From an uncultured Collinsella sp. (lineage in GTDB: Bacteria > Actinomycetota > Coriobacteriia > Coriobacteriales > Coriobacteriaceae), in assembly GCA_902470345.1 (NCBI GenBank), contig CABRGB010000015.1:1-35423 (forward strand): DNA of 35,423 nt, given 5' to 3'. The notes beneath the pieces were generated by a model, which saw only the letters and a list, made by a program, of their open reading frames with translations, was not told the DNA's origin and searched no databases. A program made the translations under genes and the position numbers. How positions within the stretch are numbered: the first letter of the stretch is position 1; every line of letters begins with the position of its first letter. Below are positions 8,301 through 16,743 of this stretch, piece after piece.

Positions 8301-8359
8301 TTGACGATAGTCAAAACTCGGACTAATGTAGAGATATGAATTGGTCAAAACTCGGACTA
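8301..8359 (+). promoter_or_regulatory. Promoter with repeated operator for the MarR-ABC operon
   Basis: TTGACG (8301-8306) and TAATGT (8324-8329), 17 bp apart, form a good vegetative promoter. The spacer holds the inverted pair TAGTC/GACTA around AAAACTCG. The 16-bp sequence GTCAAAACTCGGACTA occurs at 8310-8325 and again at 8344-8359, 34 bp later. One copy sits between the boxes and the other just past the expected transcript start. This is a textbook arrangement for repression by the MarR protein encoded directly downstream, though no binding has been shown. Confidence 0.72.
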
Positions 8360-8375
8360 TCGAATGGCGGGAGAG

Positions 8376-8876
8376 ATGAATAGTACAGTTAGCCCGGTCG
8401 ATTTCGACCGGATGCTCAACGGGCTTGACCGTATCTATTCGGAGCTCGCGCGCACTTGCGGTCTTTCGGACTGCGCCTACTGGATGCTCGTCGACACGAG
8501 CGCGGCGGGCGGAAGCGTTGCCGTGAGTCGGCTGACGAGTGAATGGTTCTACAGCAAACAGACCATCAATTCGGCGATTAAGACGCTTAGGGCGCGAGGG
8601 CTTGCGACGTTGGAGCTTGCCGAGGGCGGTCGTAAGAACAAGGTTGTGCGACTGACCGAAGAAGGCGTGCAGTTTGCCAAGCGTTACGCGTTGCCGGCGC
8701 AAAAAGCCGAGCAACAGGCATTCGAGGCACTCGAGCCGTGGGAACAGCGCGAGATCATGCGCTTGGTCGGTAAGTTCTCCCATGTTCTGAACGAAGAGTG
8801 CGAGGCATTTAAACGGCAAGTGGCCGCCGAGAACGAGGCTGACGATAAGGGCGAGGGGGACACATGCGACTCTTAA
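8376..8876 (+). CDS. MarR-family regulator of the adjacent ABC exporter
   Basis: A 166-residue winged-helix regulator. Residues about 30-100 hold the DNA-binding core, with SRLTSEWFYSKQTINSAIKT as the recognition region and AEGGRKNKVVRLTEEG as the wing. The flanking helices that form the dimer interface are present. The ATG at 8376 has a GGCGG/GGAG-like site; the in-frame ATG at 8364 adds four residues and cannot be excluded. The 3' end overlaps the first ABC gene by 13 bp, so regulator and exporter are translationally coupled. Such regulators usually repress a drug or metabolite exporter until a ligand binds. The duplicated operator upstream suggests autoregulation. Confidence 0.88.
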   Translation: MNSTVSPVDFDRMLNGLDRIYSELARTCGLSDCAYWMLVDTSAAGGSVAVSRLTSEWFYSKQTINSAIKTLRARGLATLELAEGGRKNKVVRLTEEGVQFAKRYALPAQKAEQQAFEALEPWEQREIMRLVGKFSHVLNEECEAFKRQVAAENEADDKGEGDTCDS

Positions 8877-10600
8877 TGAGGTTTATGAGGCCGTACCGCG
8901 GTCTGATTGCGGTGACGCTGTTTGCGGTGCTGATAGATAACGTCGGTACGCTGTTGGTTCCCACGATGCTGGCGAACATGGTCAACACCGGTATTACCAC
9001 GGGCGATGTCGACTATATTTTACGCAACGGCCTGTACATGCTTATCGCGACCGGCATGGCCAGCGGCGGCACGGTGCTGGGCTGCTATCTTTCGGCGCGC
9101 CTGGCCGCCAACGTGGCCTGCGATATCCGCAATGCCGTGTACGACAAGTCGCTCGAGCTGTCCGCCAGCGACTTTGAGCGCTTTGGCACGGGTTCGATGA
9201 TCACGCGCTCGCTCAACGACATCAACGTGATTCAGCAAGCTGTCCTTCAGACGATTCAGCTGGTGCTGCCGGTACCGTTCTTGGCCGTGGCGGGCATCAT
9301 CTTTGCCTGGTTTATCGATCCTGCCATGGGCACGCTGCTGGGTGTGGTCGTTGCGATCGTGCTGGTGGCGGCGGTCTTTACCGTTGCTAACGCCGCGCCG
9401 ATCTTTATGCGCCTGCAGAGCTTTATCGACCGCATGAACGTGGTGCTGCGCGAGAACATCGTGGGCGTGCGCGTCATCCGCGCATTTAACAAGGAGCGCC
9501 ACGAGGAGCAGCGCCTGGACGAGGTGTTTAGCGATTACGCGGCCAATGCCATCAAGGTCAACCACCTGTTTGTGGGTCTCGACAGCTCCAGCTTCTTTTT
9601 GATGAACATCGCCGAGGTGGCGGTGCTGTGGGTGGGCGGCAACCGCGTGGGCGTCCACGCCATGCAAATCGGTAGCATTTCGGCCGTGCTGGAGTACGCG
9701 ATCCTGATCCTGTTCTTTGTGATGATGGCGCAGATGGTGATTCTGACGCTCCCACGCGCCGCCGCATGCCTGAACCGTGCGCAGCAGGTGTTGGAGATTG
9801 AGCCGAGCATCGTGGACGGCAAGCGCACGCTGGACACGTGCGCAGCGGAGCCTGTTGACGGTGCCGATGCGGTGGCCGTGTTCGACCATATGTCGTTCCG
9901 TTTTGACGATGCCGACGAGGATACCCTGTGCGACCTGAGCTTTGCCTGTCGCCGTGGCCAGACCACGGCGATTGTAGGCTCGACGGGTTCGGGCAAGTCG
10001 ACGGTGGCCAAGCTCTTGTTGCGTTTCCACGATGCCACGAAGGGCGCCATTCGCCTGAACGGTGTTGACCTGCGCGACCTTTCGCAAGGTGAGATTCGCG
10101 GGCATATCGCTTATGTGCCGCAGAAGGCGTGGCTGTTCTCGGGCACCGTTGCAAGCAACCTGCGCTTTGGCAACGAGGGCGCGACCGAGGCTGACATGCT
10201 CCATGCGCTGGAGGTTGCCCAGAGCACCTTTGTGCTCGATCAGCCCCAGGGGCTCGATACACCGGTATCCCAGGGCGGCACGAACTTTTCGGGCGGCCAG
10301 CGCCAACGCCTGGCCATTGCCCGCGCACTCATGAAGCGCGCCGATCTATATATCTTCGACGACAGTTTTTCAGCCCTGGACTTTAAGACCGATGCGGCGC
10401 TGCGCCATGCGCTGCAGGACGAGACGCGCGATGCCGCGGTGCTCATTATCGCCCAGCGCATCTCGACTATTTTGCATGCCGATCAGATTGTGGTGCTCAA
10501 AGACGGCGAGATCGTGGGCCTAGGCACGCACGACGAGCTCATGGAAACCTGCGAGGTGTACCGTGCTATTGCGGAATCGCAGATGAAGGGAGGTGAGTAG
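8864..10600 (+). CDS. Heterodimeric ABC exporter subunit with degenerate catalytic site (pair 1, first subunit)
   Basis: A 578-residue half-transporter: a six-helix membrane domain (residues about 1-310), then a nucleotide-binding domain. Walker A is GSTGSGKST with Lys378, and the ABC signature SGGQ is at 476-479. After Walker B the catalytic glutamate is replaced by Asp500 (IFDDS). A canonical signature with a missing glutamate is what one subunit of a heterodimeric exporter (TM287/288 or LmrCD type) shows: its own ATP site is non-hydrolytic, while its signature completes the partner's active site. The partner follows one base after the stop. The substrate is unknown; MarR control hints at drug or toxic-compound export. 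Confidence 0.93.
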   Translation: MRLLMRFMRPYRGLIAVTLFAVLIDNVGTLLVPTMLANMVNTGITTGDVDYILRNGLYMLIATGMASGGTVLGCYLSARLAANVACDIRNAVYDKSLELSASDFERFGTGSMITRSLNDINVIQQAVLQTIQLVLPVPFLAVAGIIFAWFIDPAMGTLLGVVVAIVLVAAVFTVANAAPIFMRLQSFIDRMNVVLRENIVGVRVIRAFNKERHEEQRLDEVFSDYAANAIKVNHLFVGLDSSSFFLMNIAEVAVLWVGGNRVGVHAMQIGSISAVLEYAILILFFVMMAQMVILTLPRAAACLNRAQQVLEIEPSIVDGKRTLDTCAAEPVDGADAVAVFDHMSFRFDDADEDTLCDLSFACRRGQTTAIVGSTGSGKSTVAKLLLRFHDATKGAIRLNGVDLRDLSQGEIRGHIAYVPQKAWLFSGTVASNLRFGNEGATEADMLHALEVAQSTFVLDQPQGLDTPVSQGGTNFSGGQRQRLAIARALMKRADLYIFDDSFSALDFKTDAALRHALQDETRDAAVLIIAQRISTILHADQIVVLKDGEIVGLGTHDELMETCEVYRAIAESQMKGGE

Positions 10601-10601
10601 C

Positions 10602-12602
10602 ATGACCGAGGAGTTCAAAAAGCAGGGCATCGCCGATGGCGCCGCGGTTGCAGAGACAGTCGAGGAGACGGGCGTCGCGCCCGACCTGGACGAAGCCGCC
10701 AAGGCGGCGGAGCGCGAGGCTCGCCGCCAGGCACTCTACGAGGAAAACGAGCGCGCCGAGGACGAGCGCGCCCGCGCCGAGGCGGAGCGCATGCGCGACG
10801 TTGACGACGAGGACGAGGACGAGACGCCCCGCGACACCTGGGCGACAGTGCGCCGCCTGTGGAGCGAGGCCGCCGGCGACCATTGGCGCTTCTATATCGT
10901 GTTCGCGAGCATCATGTTCTATGTCATCTTTAACACCGCGGCGCCGGCTTACAGCGCCCGCGTGATCGATGAGCTGTGGGGGCACATGAAGCTGGCGTTT
11001 GCCAACAACGCTACCTTCAGCATTACCTGGGAGAACTGCGGCAGGACCATCTTTATCTACTTTATGATCTGGACCGCCGCCGCCTCGTTCTACGCGCTTC
11101 AGAGCTTTTTGATGTCGAGCGTTGCCGAGCGCCTCAACCTGCGCCTACGCAACCGCATCGCTCAAAAGCTCAACCGTCTGCCGCTTGCCTACTTTGATGC
11201 GCATCGTCCCGGCGAGGTCGTCAGCCGTGCGACCAACGACTTGGACAAGATGTCCGAGAGCATGCAGCGCGGCTTGCTGCAGCTTCTGGTGTCGATCGGT
11301 ACCGTGGTGGGCGCCGTGAGCGTGATGTTCGTGTTTAGCGTGCCGCTCACGCTCGTCTTTTTGTTCTTTACGGCGCTTTCGCTGCTGGTGACGAAGGTCG
11401 TTTCGCGCCGCACGCACGATGTAACGGGCGAGCGCCAGGAGTGGGTGTCCAAGATTACGAGCGCGGTCGAGGAAGGCTACTCGGGCCGTCTGGTGATCCG
11501 TGCGTTTAACCGCGAGCTCCAGAGCTCTGCCGAGGTGCACGAGGCTTCGAAGGAGCTGGCACGCGTGAGCACCAAGGCCGACTTTATGATTAACGCCGTC
11601 GGTCCCGCGGTGCGCTTTATTGGCCGCTTGGCGCAAATCGTGATTGCGCTTGTGGGCTGCAGCATGTTGGTTGCCGGGCATATGACCGTCGGCGTGTTCC
11701 AGGCGTTCTTCCAGTTTATCTATGAGGCGTCCGAGCCCATGACGCAGCTGTCGTTTACCTTTAACTCGCTGCAGAGCGCGCTGGCGAGCGCCGAGCGCGT
11801 GTTCGACCTGCTCGACGAGTCCGAGATGGAAGCCGATCCGTTGCCGGCGGCCGCCGCCAAGCTGCCGGGCAAGGTGGAGGGCCGTGTCGCTTTTGAGCAC
11901 GTGCGCTTTGGATATTCGCCCGACAAGCCGCTTATGCGCGACGTGTCGTTTACCGCCGAGCCGGGTCAGAAGATCGCGGTGGTGGGAACCACGGGTGCGG
12001 GTAAGACCACGCTCATCAATCTGCTCATGCGCTTCTACGAGATCGACGGTGGTCGCATTGCCCTCGACGGTGTGGACACGAGCCGCATGGACCGCGGCGA
12101 GCTGCGCCAGCAGTTTGGCATGGTGTTGCAGGACGCCTGGCTGTTCGATGGCACCATTGCCGAGAACATCGCCTATGGCTGTCCCGAGGCGACGCGCGAG
12201 GAGATTGTCGCGGCTGCACGTGCCGCTCAGGTCGACTTCTTTGTGCGCACCATGCCGCAGGGCTACGACACGCGTGTGGCTAACGATGCCGAGAGCATCA
12301 GCCAGGGCCAACGTCAGCTGCTGACCATCGCGCGCGTGCTGCTCAACAACCCGGCGATCCTCATCCTGGACGAGGCGACGTCGAGCGTGGACACGCGCAC
12401 CGAGCTCGCCATCGGCCGTGCTATGGACGCGCTCATGCGCGGGCGCACGAGCTTTGTGATCGCGCACCGTCTGTCGACAATCGTCGATGCCGACCTCATC
12501 CTGGTCATGGATCACGGCAATATCATCGAGCAGGGTACGCACAAGGAGCTGCTGGCTGCCGAGGGTGCTTATGCCGACCTCTACCTAAGCCAGTTCGCAT
12601 AA
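10602..12602 (+). CDS. Heterodimeric ABC exporter subunit with intact catalytic glutamate (pair 1, second subunit)
   Basis: A 666-residue partner of the preceding half-transporter. An unusual N-terminal extension of about 80 residues is almost entirely charged (Glu, Arg, Asp, Ala) and probably helical. The membrane domain follows, then the nucleotide-binding domain: Walker A GTTGAGKTT with Lys468, and Walker B LILDEATSS with catalytic Glu591. The signature is the atypical SQGQ (567-570) instead of SGGQ. The atypical signature and the partner's missing glutamate fall in the same composite site, so one site is degenerate and the other intact, as in known heterodimers. The start at 10602 has an AGGGAGGTG site; GTG at 10593 is also in frame. 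Confidence 0.93.
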   Translation: MTEEFKKQGIADGAAVAETVEETGVAPDLDEAAKAAEREARRQALYEENERAEDERARAEAERMRDVDDEDEDETPRDTWATVRRLWSEAAGDHWRFYIVFASIMFYVIFNTAAPAYSARVIDELWGHMKLAFANNATFSITWENCGRTIFIYFMIWTAAASFYALQSFLMSSVAERLNLRLRNRIAQKLNRLPLAYFDAHRPGEVVSRATNDLDKMSESMQRGLLQLLVSIGTVVGAVSVMFVFSVPLTLVFLFFTALSLLVTKVVSRRTHDVTGERQEWVSKITSAVEEGYSGRLVIRAFNRELQSSAEVHEASKELARVSTKADFMINAVGPAVRFIGRLAQIVIALVGCSMLVAGHMTVGVFQAFFQFIYEASEPMTQLSFTFNSLQSALASAERVFDLLDESEMEADPLPAAAAKLPGKVEGRVAFEHVRFGYSPDKPLMRDVSFTAEPGQKIAVVGTTGAGKTTLINLLMRFYEIDGGRIALDGVDTSRMDRGELRQQFGMVLQDAWLFDGTIAENIAYGCPEATREEIVAAARAAQVDFFVRTMPQGYDTRVANDAESISQGQRQLLTIARVLLNNPAILILDEATSSVDTRTELAIGRAMDALMRGRTSFVIAHRLSTIVDADLILVMDHGNIIEQGTHKELLAAEGAYADLYLSQFA

Positions 12603-12640
12603 GGAGACAAAGGGGCAGCCCCGCATATCACATCGAAAAG

Positions 12641-12677
12641 AAGGCGCGCCGGGGGCGGATTCCCTGGCGCGCCTTTT
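12641..12677 (+). terminator. Terminator between the ABC pair and serine acetyltransferase
   Basis: AAGGCGCGCC (12641-12650) pairs with GGCGCGCCTT (12666-12675), followed by a T-rich stretch. The opposite strand also ends in A/T-rich sequence, so it may serve both convergent genes. Confidence 0.8.
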
Positions 12678-12712
12678 GTGTTGGCGTCAATGTTGTCGGT
12701 GGCCGTCCGCTT

Positions 12713-13417
12713 CTAGCGCTCGTCCACGAGCTTGGCGACGAGGGCTTTGAGCTCGGCCACCTCTTGCTCGAGTTCCTTGACGCGACGGGCGTTTTCGGTG
12801 ATGCCCTGACGGTTGAGGGCGCTCTGCTCGGCGGCATCGTCGGGCATGTACTCGCGATGCTGCTTGGCGTCGAAGCTCTCCTCGAACACGCGGCAGCCGT
12901 TGCGCTTGATGATGCGCCCGGGCACGCCCACGACGGTGCAGTTGTCGGGCACGTCCTTGACGACGACCGAGTTGCCGCCGATTTTGACGTTGTTGCCGAT
13001 GTGGATGTTGCCAAGCACCTTGGCGCCCGTGCCCACCGTGACATTGTTGCCCAGGGTGGGGTGACGCTTGCCGGTCTCGTTGCCGGTGCCGCCGAGCGTG
13101 ACGCCCTGGTAGAGCACACAGTCGTCGCCCACGATGGCGGTCTCGCCAATAACGACGCCCATGGCGTGGTCGATAAAGAAGTGCTTGCCAATCTGCGCGG
13201 CGGGATGAATCTCGACGCCGGTGATGTGGCGGGTTAACTGCGAGAGCACACGGGCAAGCGATCGATGGCCGTGTTCCCACAGCCAGTGCTCGGGCACGTG
13301 ATTCCACTTGGCGTGCAGGCCAGGATAGGAAAGGAAGATGACCAGACCGTTTTGCGCGGCGGGGTCTTGCGCCTGGACGGTCTTGATGTCCTCTCGAATG
13401 GTGTTGATAAAGCTCAC
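12713..13417 (-). CDS. cysE: Serine O-acetyltransferase
   Basis: A 234-residue enzyme that transfers acetyl from acetyl-CoA to serine, the first committed step to cysteine. A helical N-terminal part leads into a left-handed beta helix of hexapeptide repeats (residues about 70-175). The segments HPAAQIGKHFFIDHAMGVVI and GVTLGGTGNETGKRHPTLG carry the catalytic His/Asp region and the CoA-binding loop. The C-terminal ~50 residues look like a coiled coil (VKELEQEVAELKALVAKLVDE), a feature of some short CysE/EpsC proteins. The start is GTG at 13417 with a strong GGGAGGG site. It converges on the ABC pair and is divergent from the DedA gene. No cysteine synthase is adjacent. Confidence 0.93.
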   Translation of the reverse strand: MSFINTIREDIKTVQAQDPAAQNGLVIFLSYPGLHAKWNHVPEHWLWEHGHRSLARVLSQLTRHITGVEIHPAAQIGKHFFIDHAMGVVIGETAIVGDDCVLYQGVTLGGTGNETGKRHPTLGNNVTVGTGAKVLGNIHIGNNVKIGGNSVVVKDVPDNCTVVGVPGRIIKRNGCRVFEESFDAKQHREYMPDDAAEQSALNRQGITENARRVKELEQEVAELKALVAKLVDER

Positions 13418-13641
13418 CGGCCGCCCTCCCTTAGCACCGTGACAATGCGATTCAATAAAGTATAGCGATTCGCTAGGGATTAGGAAGGGCGATCTTGCTT
13501 TGCTTTGGGCGACAAGTGTCAGTTATGCAAACTTGCTGGTAATGAAGTAAGACTTTTGAGGGGTTTGGCCCGCGCCCGCGCCGCAACCGTATACTGGTCA
13601 ACTTGGACGTGTCCGCGCCCACAACTGAGAGGTTTTACTTC

Positions 13642-14289
13642 ATGGGTTTCATCAATTTTATCGCCGAGCTGCTTAAGGACCCGCGCGCCGCGATCGCCAG
13701 CTGGATCGCCGCCGGCCCGCTTATGGCCTACGGCTGCGTGTTCCTGATCATCTTCATTGAGACAGGCGTGGTGTTCTTCCCGTTCCTTCCCGGCGACTCG
13801 CTGCTGTTTGCCTCGGGCTTCTTTGCTCATAACGGCGGCTTTAACATCGTGGCGCTTCTGGCCACCGCATGGGCCGCGGCCATCCTGGGCGATCAGTGCA
13901 ACTTTATGATCGGCCACTTCTTTGGCCGCAAGATCATCGCTTCGGGCAAGGTAAAGGCCATGACGCCCGAGCGCATCAAAAAGTCCGAGGATTTCCTGGA
14001 TAAGTGGGGCCATCTGGCCATCTTCCTCGGCCGCTTCTTCCCGTTCATCCGCACCTTTGTGCCTTTTATCGCCGGCATGGGCGGCATGCACTGGCGCAAC
14101 TTTGTCGTCTTTAACGTGTTGGGTGGCATTACCTGGTCGACGGTCTTTACGCTGCTGGGTTACTTCTTTGGTGGCATTCCGTTTGTGCAGGAGCACTTTG
14201 AGCTGCTGATCGTCGGCATCGTCGCCGTGTCGATCATTCCGACCGTGGTCGGTCTGGTTAAGGCTAAGCTCGGTAAAAAGAACGCCTAG
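13642..14289 (+). CDS. DedA-family membrane protein
   Basis: A 215-residue member of the DedA (VTT/SNARE-associated) family. Some members flip undecaprenyl phosphate or phosphatidylethanolamine across the inner membrane, supporting wall synthesis and resistance to cationic peptides. The conserved core is visible: FIETGVVFFPFLPGDSLLFASG (re-entrant region with the key Glu and Asp), GDQCNFMIGHFFGRKI, and FLGRFFPFIRTFVPFIAGMG with the family arginines. The start at 13642 follows a GAGAGG site; the in-frame upstream start at 13603 adds a poorly conserved-looking stretch. It appears monocistronic with its own terminator. Confidence 0.93.
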   Translation: MGFINFIAELLKDPRAAIASWIAAGPLMAYGCVFLIIFIETGVVFFPFLPGDSLLFASGFFAHNGGFNIVALLATAWAAAILGDQCNFMIGHFFGRKIIASGKVKAMTPERIKKSEDFLDKWGHLAIFLGRFFPFIRTFVPFIAGMGGMHWRNFVVFNVLGGITWSTVFTLLGYFFGGIPFVQEHFELLIVGIVAVSIIPTVVGLVKAKLGKKNA

Positions 14290-14317
14290 TCCGAGCTTGT
14301 TTTCGGACGTTAATTCC

Positions 14318-14351
14318 AAGGCCCGTCATCGGATTCGATGGCGGGCCTTTT
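14318..14351 (+). terminator. Intrinsic terminator of the DedA gene
   Basis: AAGGCCCG...CATCG pairs with CGATG...CGGGCCTT around a GATT loop and is followed by TTTTG. Confidence 0.9.
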
Positions 14352-14398
14352 GTGTTGAAGGCAAATGAAAATACTTTACTTAGTTAAAGAAAAAGCGT

Positions 14399-14426
14399 TT
14401 TATCCAAGGCGTGCGGGGAGTACAAT
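14399..14426 (+). promoter_or_regulatory. Candidate promoter of the branched-chain aminotransferase gene
   Basis: TACAAT at 14421-14426 is a good -10 box, with TTTATC at 14399-14404 as a weak -35 (16-bp spacer). It would leave a leader of about 150 nt before the ATG. I see no T-box, riboswitch or branched-chain-rich leader peptide in it. Confidence 0.4.
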
Positions 14427-14580
14427 CACCTGCATGCGAATCGACGCGCCATCGGCTTTGATGCTGCCCGCGTGTCCTGCCCGGCTCTACGCTTCCGGGT
14501 ATGCGACGTTGCGACGCGGCCGGCTTCGGTCCTTGCGTGCGGGTTCGCGAGTATGCAACCGTGTATGTAAGGAGCGACAT

Positions 14581-15633
14581 ATGACTGTCGAGAAGAAGGA
14601 TATCGATTGGGGTAGCCTCGGCTTTGGCTACATGAAGACCGATTACAGCTACGAGGCTCATTGGAAGGACGGCGAGTGGGACGAGGGCGGCCTGACCACC
14701 GACCACACCCTGCATGTCTCCGAGTGCGGCGGCATCTTCCACTACTGTCAGGAGGTCTTTGAGGGCCTGAAGGCCTACACCGCCGAGGACGGCAGCATTG
14801 TCTGCTTCCGTCCCGACATGAACGCCGAGCGCATGTATAACTCCGCCCAGCGCCTCGAGATGCCCCCGTTCCCCAAGGACAAGTTCGTTGAGGCCGTCAA
14901 GCAGGTCGTCTCTGCCAACGCCGCATGGGTTCCGCCCTTCGGCTCTGGCGCAACTCTGTATGTGCGTCCGTTTATGATCGGCTCCGGTGACGTGATCGGC
15001 GTGGCTCCCGCTCCTGAGTACACGTTCCGCATTCTCGTGACCCCGGTCGGTCCGTACTTTAAGGGTGGCCTCAAGCCTGTCAAGCTGCGCGTTTCCGAGT
15101 ACGACCGCGCCGCACCGCACGGCACCGGCAACATCAAGGCCGGCCTCAACTACGCCATGTCCCTTAAGCCCACGATGGAGGCTCACCGCGAGGGCTATGC
15201 CGAGAACCTGTATCTCGACTCCGAGTCCCGCACCTATGTCGAGGAGACCGGTGGCGCCAACGTCCTGTTCGTGAAGGAGGACGGCACGCTTGTCGTCCCG
15301 CAGTCGCACACCGACTCCATCCTGCCCTCCATCACCCGCCGTTCGCTCGTTCAGGTCGCTGAGGACCTGGGCATGACCGTCGATCAGCGACCCGTCGAGT
15401 GGGCCGAGGTCAAGGCCGGCACCTTTGTTGAGTGCGGTCTGTGCGGCACCGCTGCCGTTATCTCCCCGGTCGGCGAGATCGACAACAAGGTCTACGGTGC
15501 CGACGAGACTGTGACCTTCCCGGCTGGCTACACCGAGATCGGTCCTGTGATGAAGAAGCTCCGCGAGACTCTGACGGGCATCCAGTCTGGTGCTGTTGAG
15601 GATAAGCACAACTGGGTTTACACCGTCGCGTAA
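14581..15633 (+). CDS. ilvE: Branched-chain-amino-acid aminotransferase
   Basis: A 350-residue PLP enzyme of fold type IV that interconverts Val, Leu and Ile with their 2-oxo acids using glutamate/2-oxoglutarate. The PLP-binding lysine is Lys186 in TGNIKAGLNYAMSL. Other family features are the FEGLKAY segment near residue 60, YVRPFMIGSG near 125, EETGGANVLFV near 220 and ECGLCGTAAVISP near 285. The ATG at 14581 has an AAGGAGCG site; an in-frame extension upstream to 14365 lacks coding character. Length fits the eukaryote-like/actinobacterial BCAT group. Codon bias toward C-ending codons suggests good expression. It is alone, without other ilv or leu genes here. Confidence 0.95.
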   Translation: MTVEKKDIDWGSLGFGYMKTDYSYEAHWKDGEWDEGGLTTDHTLHVSECGGIFHYCQEVFEGLKAYTAEDGSIVCFRPDMNAERMYNSAQRLEMPPFPKDKFVEAVKQVVSANAAWVPPFGSGATLYVRPFMIGSGDVIGVAPAPEYTFRILVTPVGPYFKGGLKPVKLRVSEYDRAAPHGTGNIKAGLNYAMSLKPTMEAHREGYAENLYLDSESRTYVEETGGANVLFVKEDGTLVVPQSHTDSILPSITRRSLVQVAEDLGMTVDQRPVEWAEVKAGTFVECGLCGTAAVISPVGEIDNKVYGADETVTFPAGYTEIGPVMKKLRETLTGIQSGAVEDKHNWVYTVA

Positions 15634-15649
15634 GCTGTCTTGTATGTCC

Positions 15650-15774
15650 GGCCCGAGGGCGACCTTCCTTTCCGGCGCGTCCTCGGACATGAAAGAACCC
15701 CCGCTGCGCACTACGTGCGGCGGGGGTTCTTTCGTCCTGCGGAGTGCGCCGGAAAGGAAGGTCGCCCCCGGGCC
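15650..15774 (+). terminator. Long nested inverted repeat containing a terminator hairpin after ilvE
   Basis: The outer arms (15650-15678 and 15746-15774) are 29 bp with a single difference. Inside lies a perfect 14-bp hairpin, 15691-15704 with 15720-15733 (GAAAGAACCCCCGC and its complement). The inner hairpin is typical of a terminator, the outer arms are not. No gene is present. This is the first part of the 558-bp stretch between ilvE and lemA. Confidence 0.8.
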
Positions 15775-15827
15775 TGCGTTACCTCGGCGCAGTCGTTACG
15801 GGCAATATAGATCTGAATAGAGATGGC

Positions 15828-15855
15828 GCGCGGCCTTTTGCCGCGCTTTTGTTTT
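15828..15855 (+). terminator. Second terminator-like hairpin downstream of ilvE
   Basis: GCGCGGC (15828-15834) pairs with GCCGCGC (15840-15846), followed by TTTTGTTTT. No gene ends directly before it, so it may be a backup terminator or a remnant. Confidence 0.6.
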
Positions 15856-15878
15856 GGTTCGCGCCATGTGGGGGTGGT

Positions 15879-16091
15879 GGCGACGTGCATTTTTGCGAGT
15901 ATTCTGCAATCGAAGGCCCCTGCATACCGATCTCGGGCGAAAAATCGGGATTTCTCGATGTTTTCTACGAATGATGGGTGGGGTTATGGGGTGACAGCGT
16001 TTGATTTGCAGGGATATTCGCGGTCTTTGGCATTTATCGTGGCGCCCGAAGCCCTTGGTTATGTTGAATACTCCCAAAAATGCACGGCGCC
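15879..16091. mobile_element. MITE-like element with 26-bp terminal inverted repeats, no coding content
   Basis: The arms 15879-15904 and 16066-16091 match as inverted repeats with two differences; the central part is GTGCATTTTTG and GAGTATTC. They enclose 161 bp with no convincing ORF. The size and the isolated inverted ends are like a non-autonomous element (MITE). I see no clear target-site duplication and no transposase, so origin by transposition is inference. Confidence 0.5.
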
Positions 16092-16116
16092 TTGAGGGGG
16101 ACCTTCGCGACAAAGG

Positions 16117-16155
16117 AAACCGCCCCGCCGAAGTATGCATTCGACGAGGCGGTTT
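16117..16155 (-). terminator. Likely terminator of the lemA gene
   Basis: AAACCGCC (16117-16124) pairs with GGCGGTTT (16148-16155), with further internal pairing around the loop. It lies about 40 bp past the lemA stop on the minus strand. Confidence 0.6.
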
Positions 16156-16191
16156 ATGCATATACCCGATTAAGGATACGCTGCGGATCTG

Positions 16192-16743
16192 TTAGAACTT
16201 GACGGTCGGTGCCTGGCGGGCAGCTTCGGCGGCCTCGAAGCCCTGGCGCTCCTTAAACTGGAAGATGCCGGCAAAGATGACGGCCGGGAAGGTCTGGATA
16301 GCGTTGTTGTAGCTAAGCACGCAGTCGTTGTAGCTCTGACGCGCGTAGCTCACCTTGTTCTCGGTGTCCTCGAGCGTGGCTTGGAGCTGCGTAAAGTTGG
16401 TGTTCGCCTTAAGATCGGGGTAAGCCTCGGCCACGGCGAAGAGCTGGCGCAGCGCACCGGTCAGCACGTTGTCCGCTTCCATCTTGGCCTCGGGTGTGGT
16501 GGCGCTCACGGCGGCGTTGCGCGCGTTGACCACGGCGGCAAGCGTGTCCTGCTCGTGTTTGGCGTAGCCCTTGACGGTTTCGACCAGGTTAGGGATCAGG
16601 TCGTTGCGGCGCTGCAGCTGCGTGTCGATGTTCTGCCAGGCGTTATCAATGCGATTGCGCTTGGTGACCATGTTGTTGTAGATGCCGGCGATGGCGCAGA
16701 CAATCACAACGACAACAACGATACCGATGATGACGGGAATCAT
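16192..16743 (-). CDS. lemA: LemA family protein
   Basis: A 183-residue LemA-family protein. A single N-terminal membrane segment (residues about 2-22, IPVIIGIVVVVVIVCAIAGI) is followed by the four-helix LemA domain: YNNMVTKRNRIDNAWQNIDT, RRNDLIPNLVETVKGYAKHE, AYPDLKANTNF and SYNDCVLSYNNAIQTFPA, the last being the most conserved family block. The domain probably faces outside. Family members are linked to envelope stress and to membrane TPM or protease partners, but the biochemical role is not settled. The start at 16743 has a GGAGAC site. No TPM-domain gene is adjacent. It is divergent from the TetR regulator over 212 bp. Confidence 0.93.
   Translation of the reverse strand: MIPVIIGIVVVVVIVCAIAGIYNNMVTKRNRIDNAWQNIDTQLQRRNDLIPNLVETVKGYAKHEQDTLAAVVNARNAAVSATTPEAKMEADNVLTGALRQLFAVAEAYPDLKANTNFTQLQATLEDTENKVSYARQSYNDCVLSYNNAIQTFPAVIFAGIFQFKERQGFEAAEAARQAPTVKF

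Noticed and set aside
14427..14580. T-box or branched-chain leader peptide before ilvE
   Set aside because: No T-box consensus, no antiterminator pair, and the short frames are not rich in Leu, Ile or Val.
15796..16161. Small genes of 90-121 codons between ilvE and lemA
   Set aside because: They cross the inverted-repeat ends and terminators, have no ribosome site and show no recognisable protein features.
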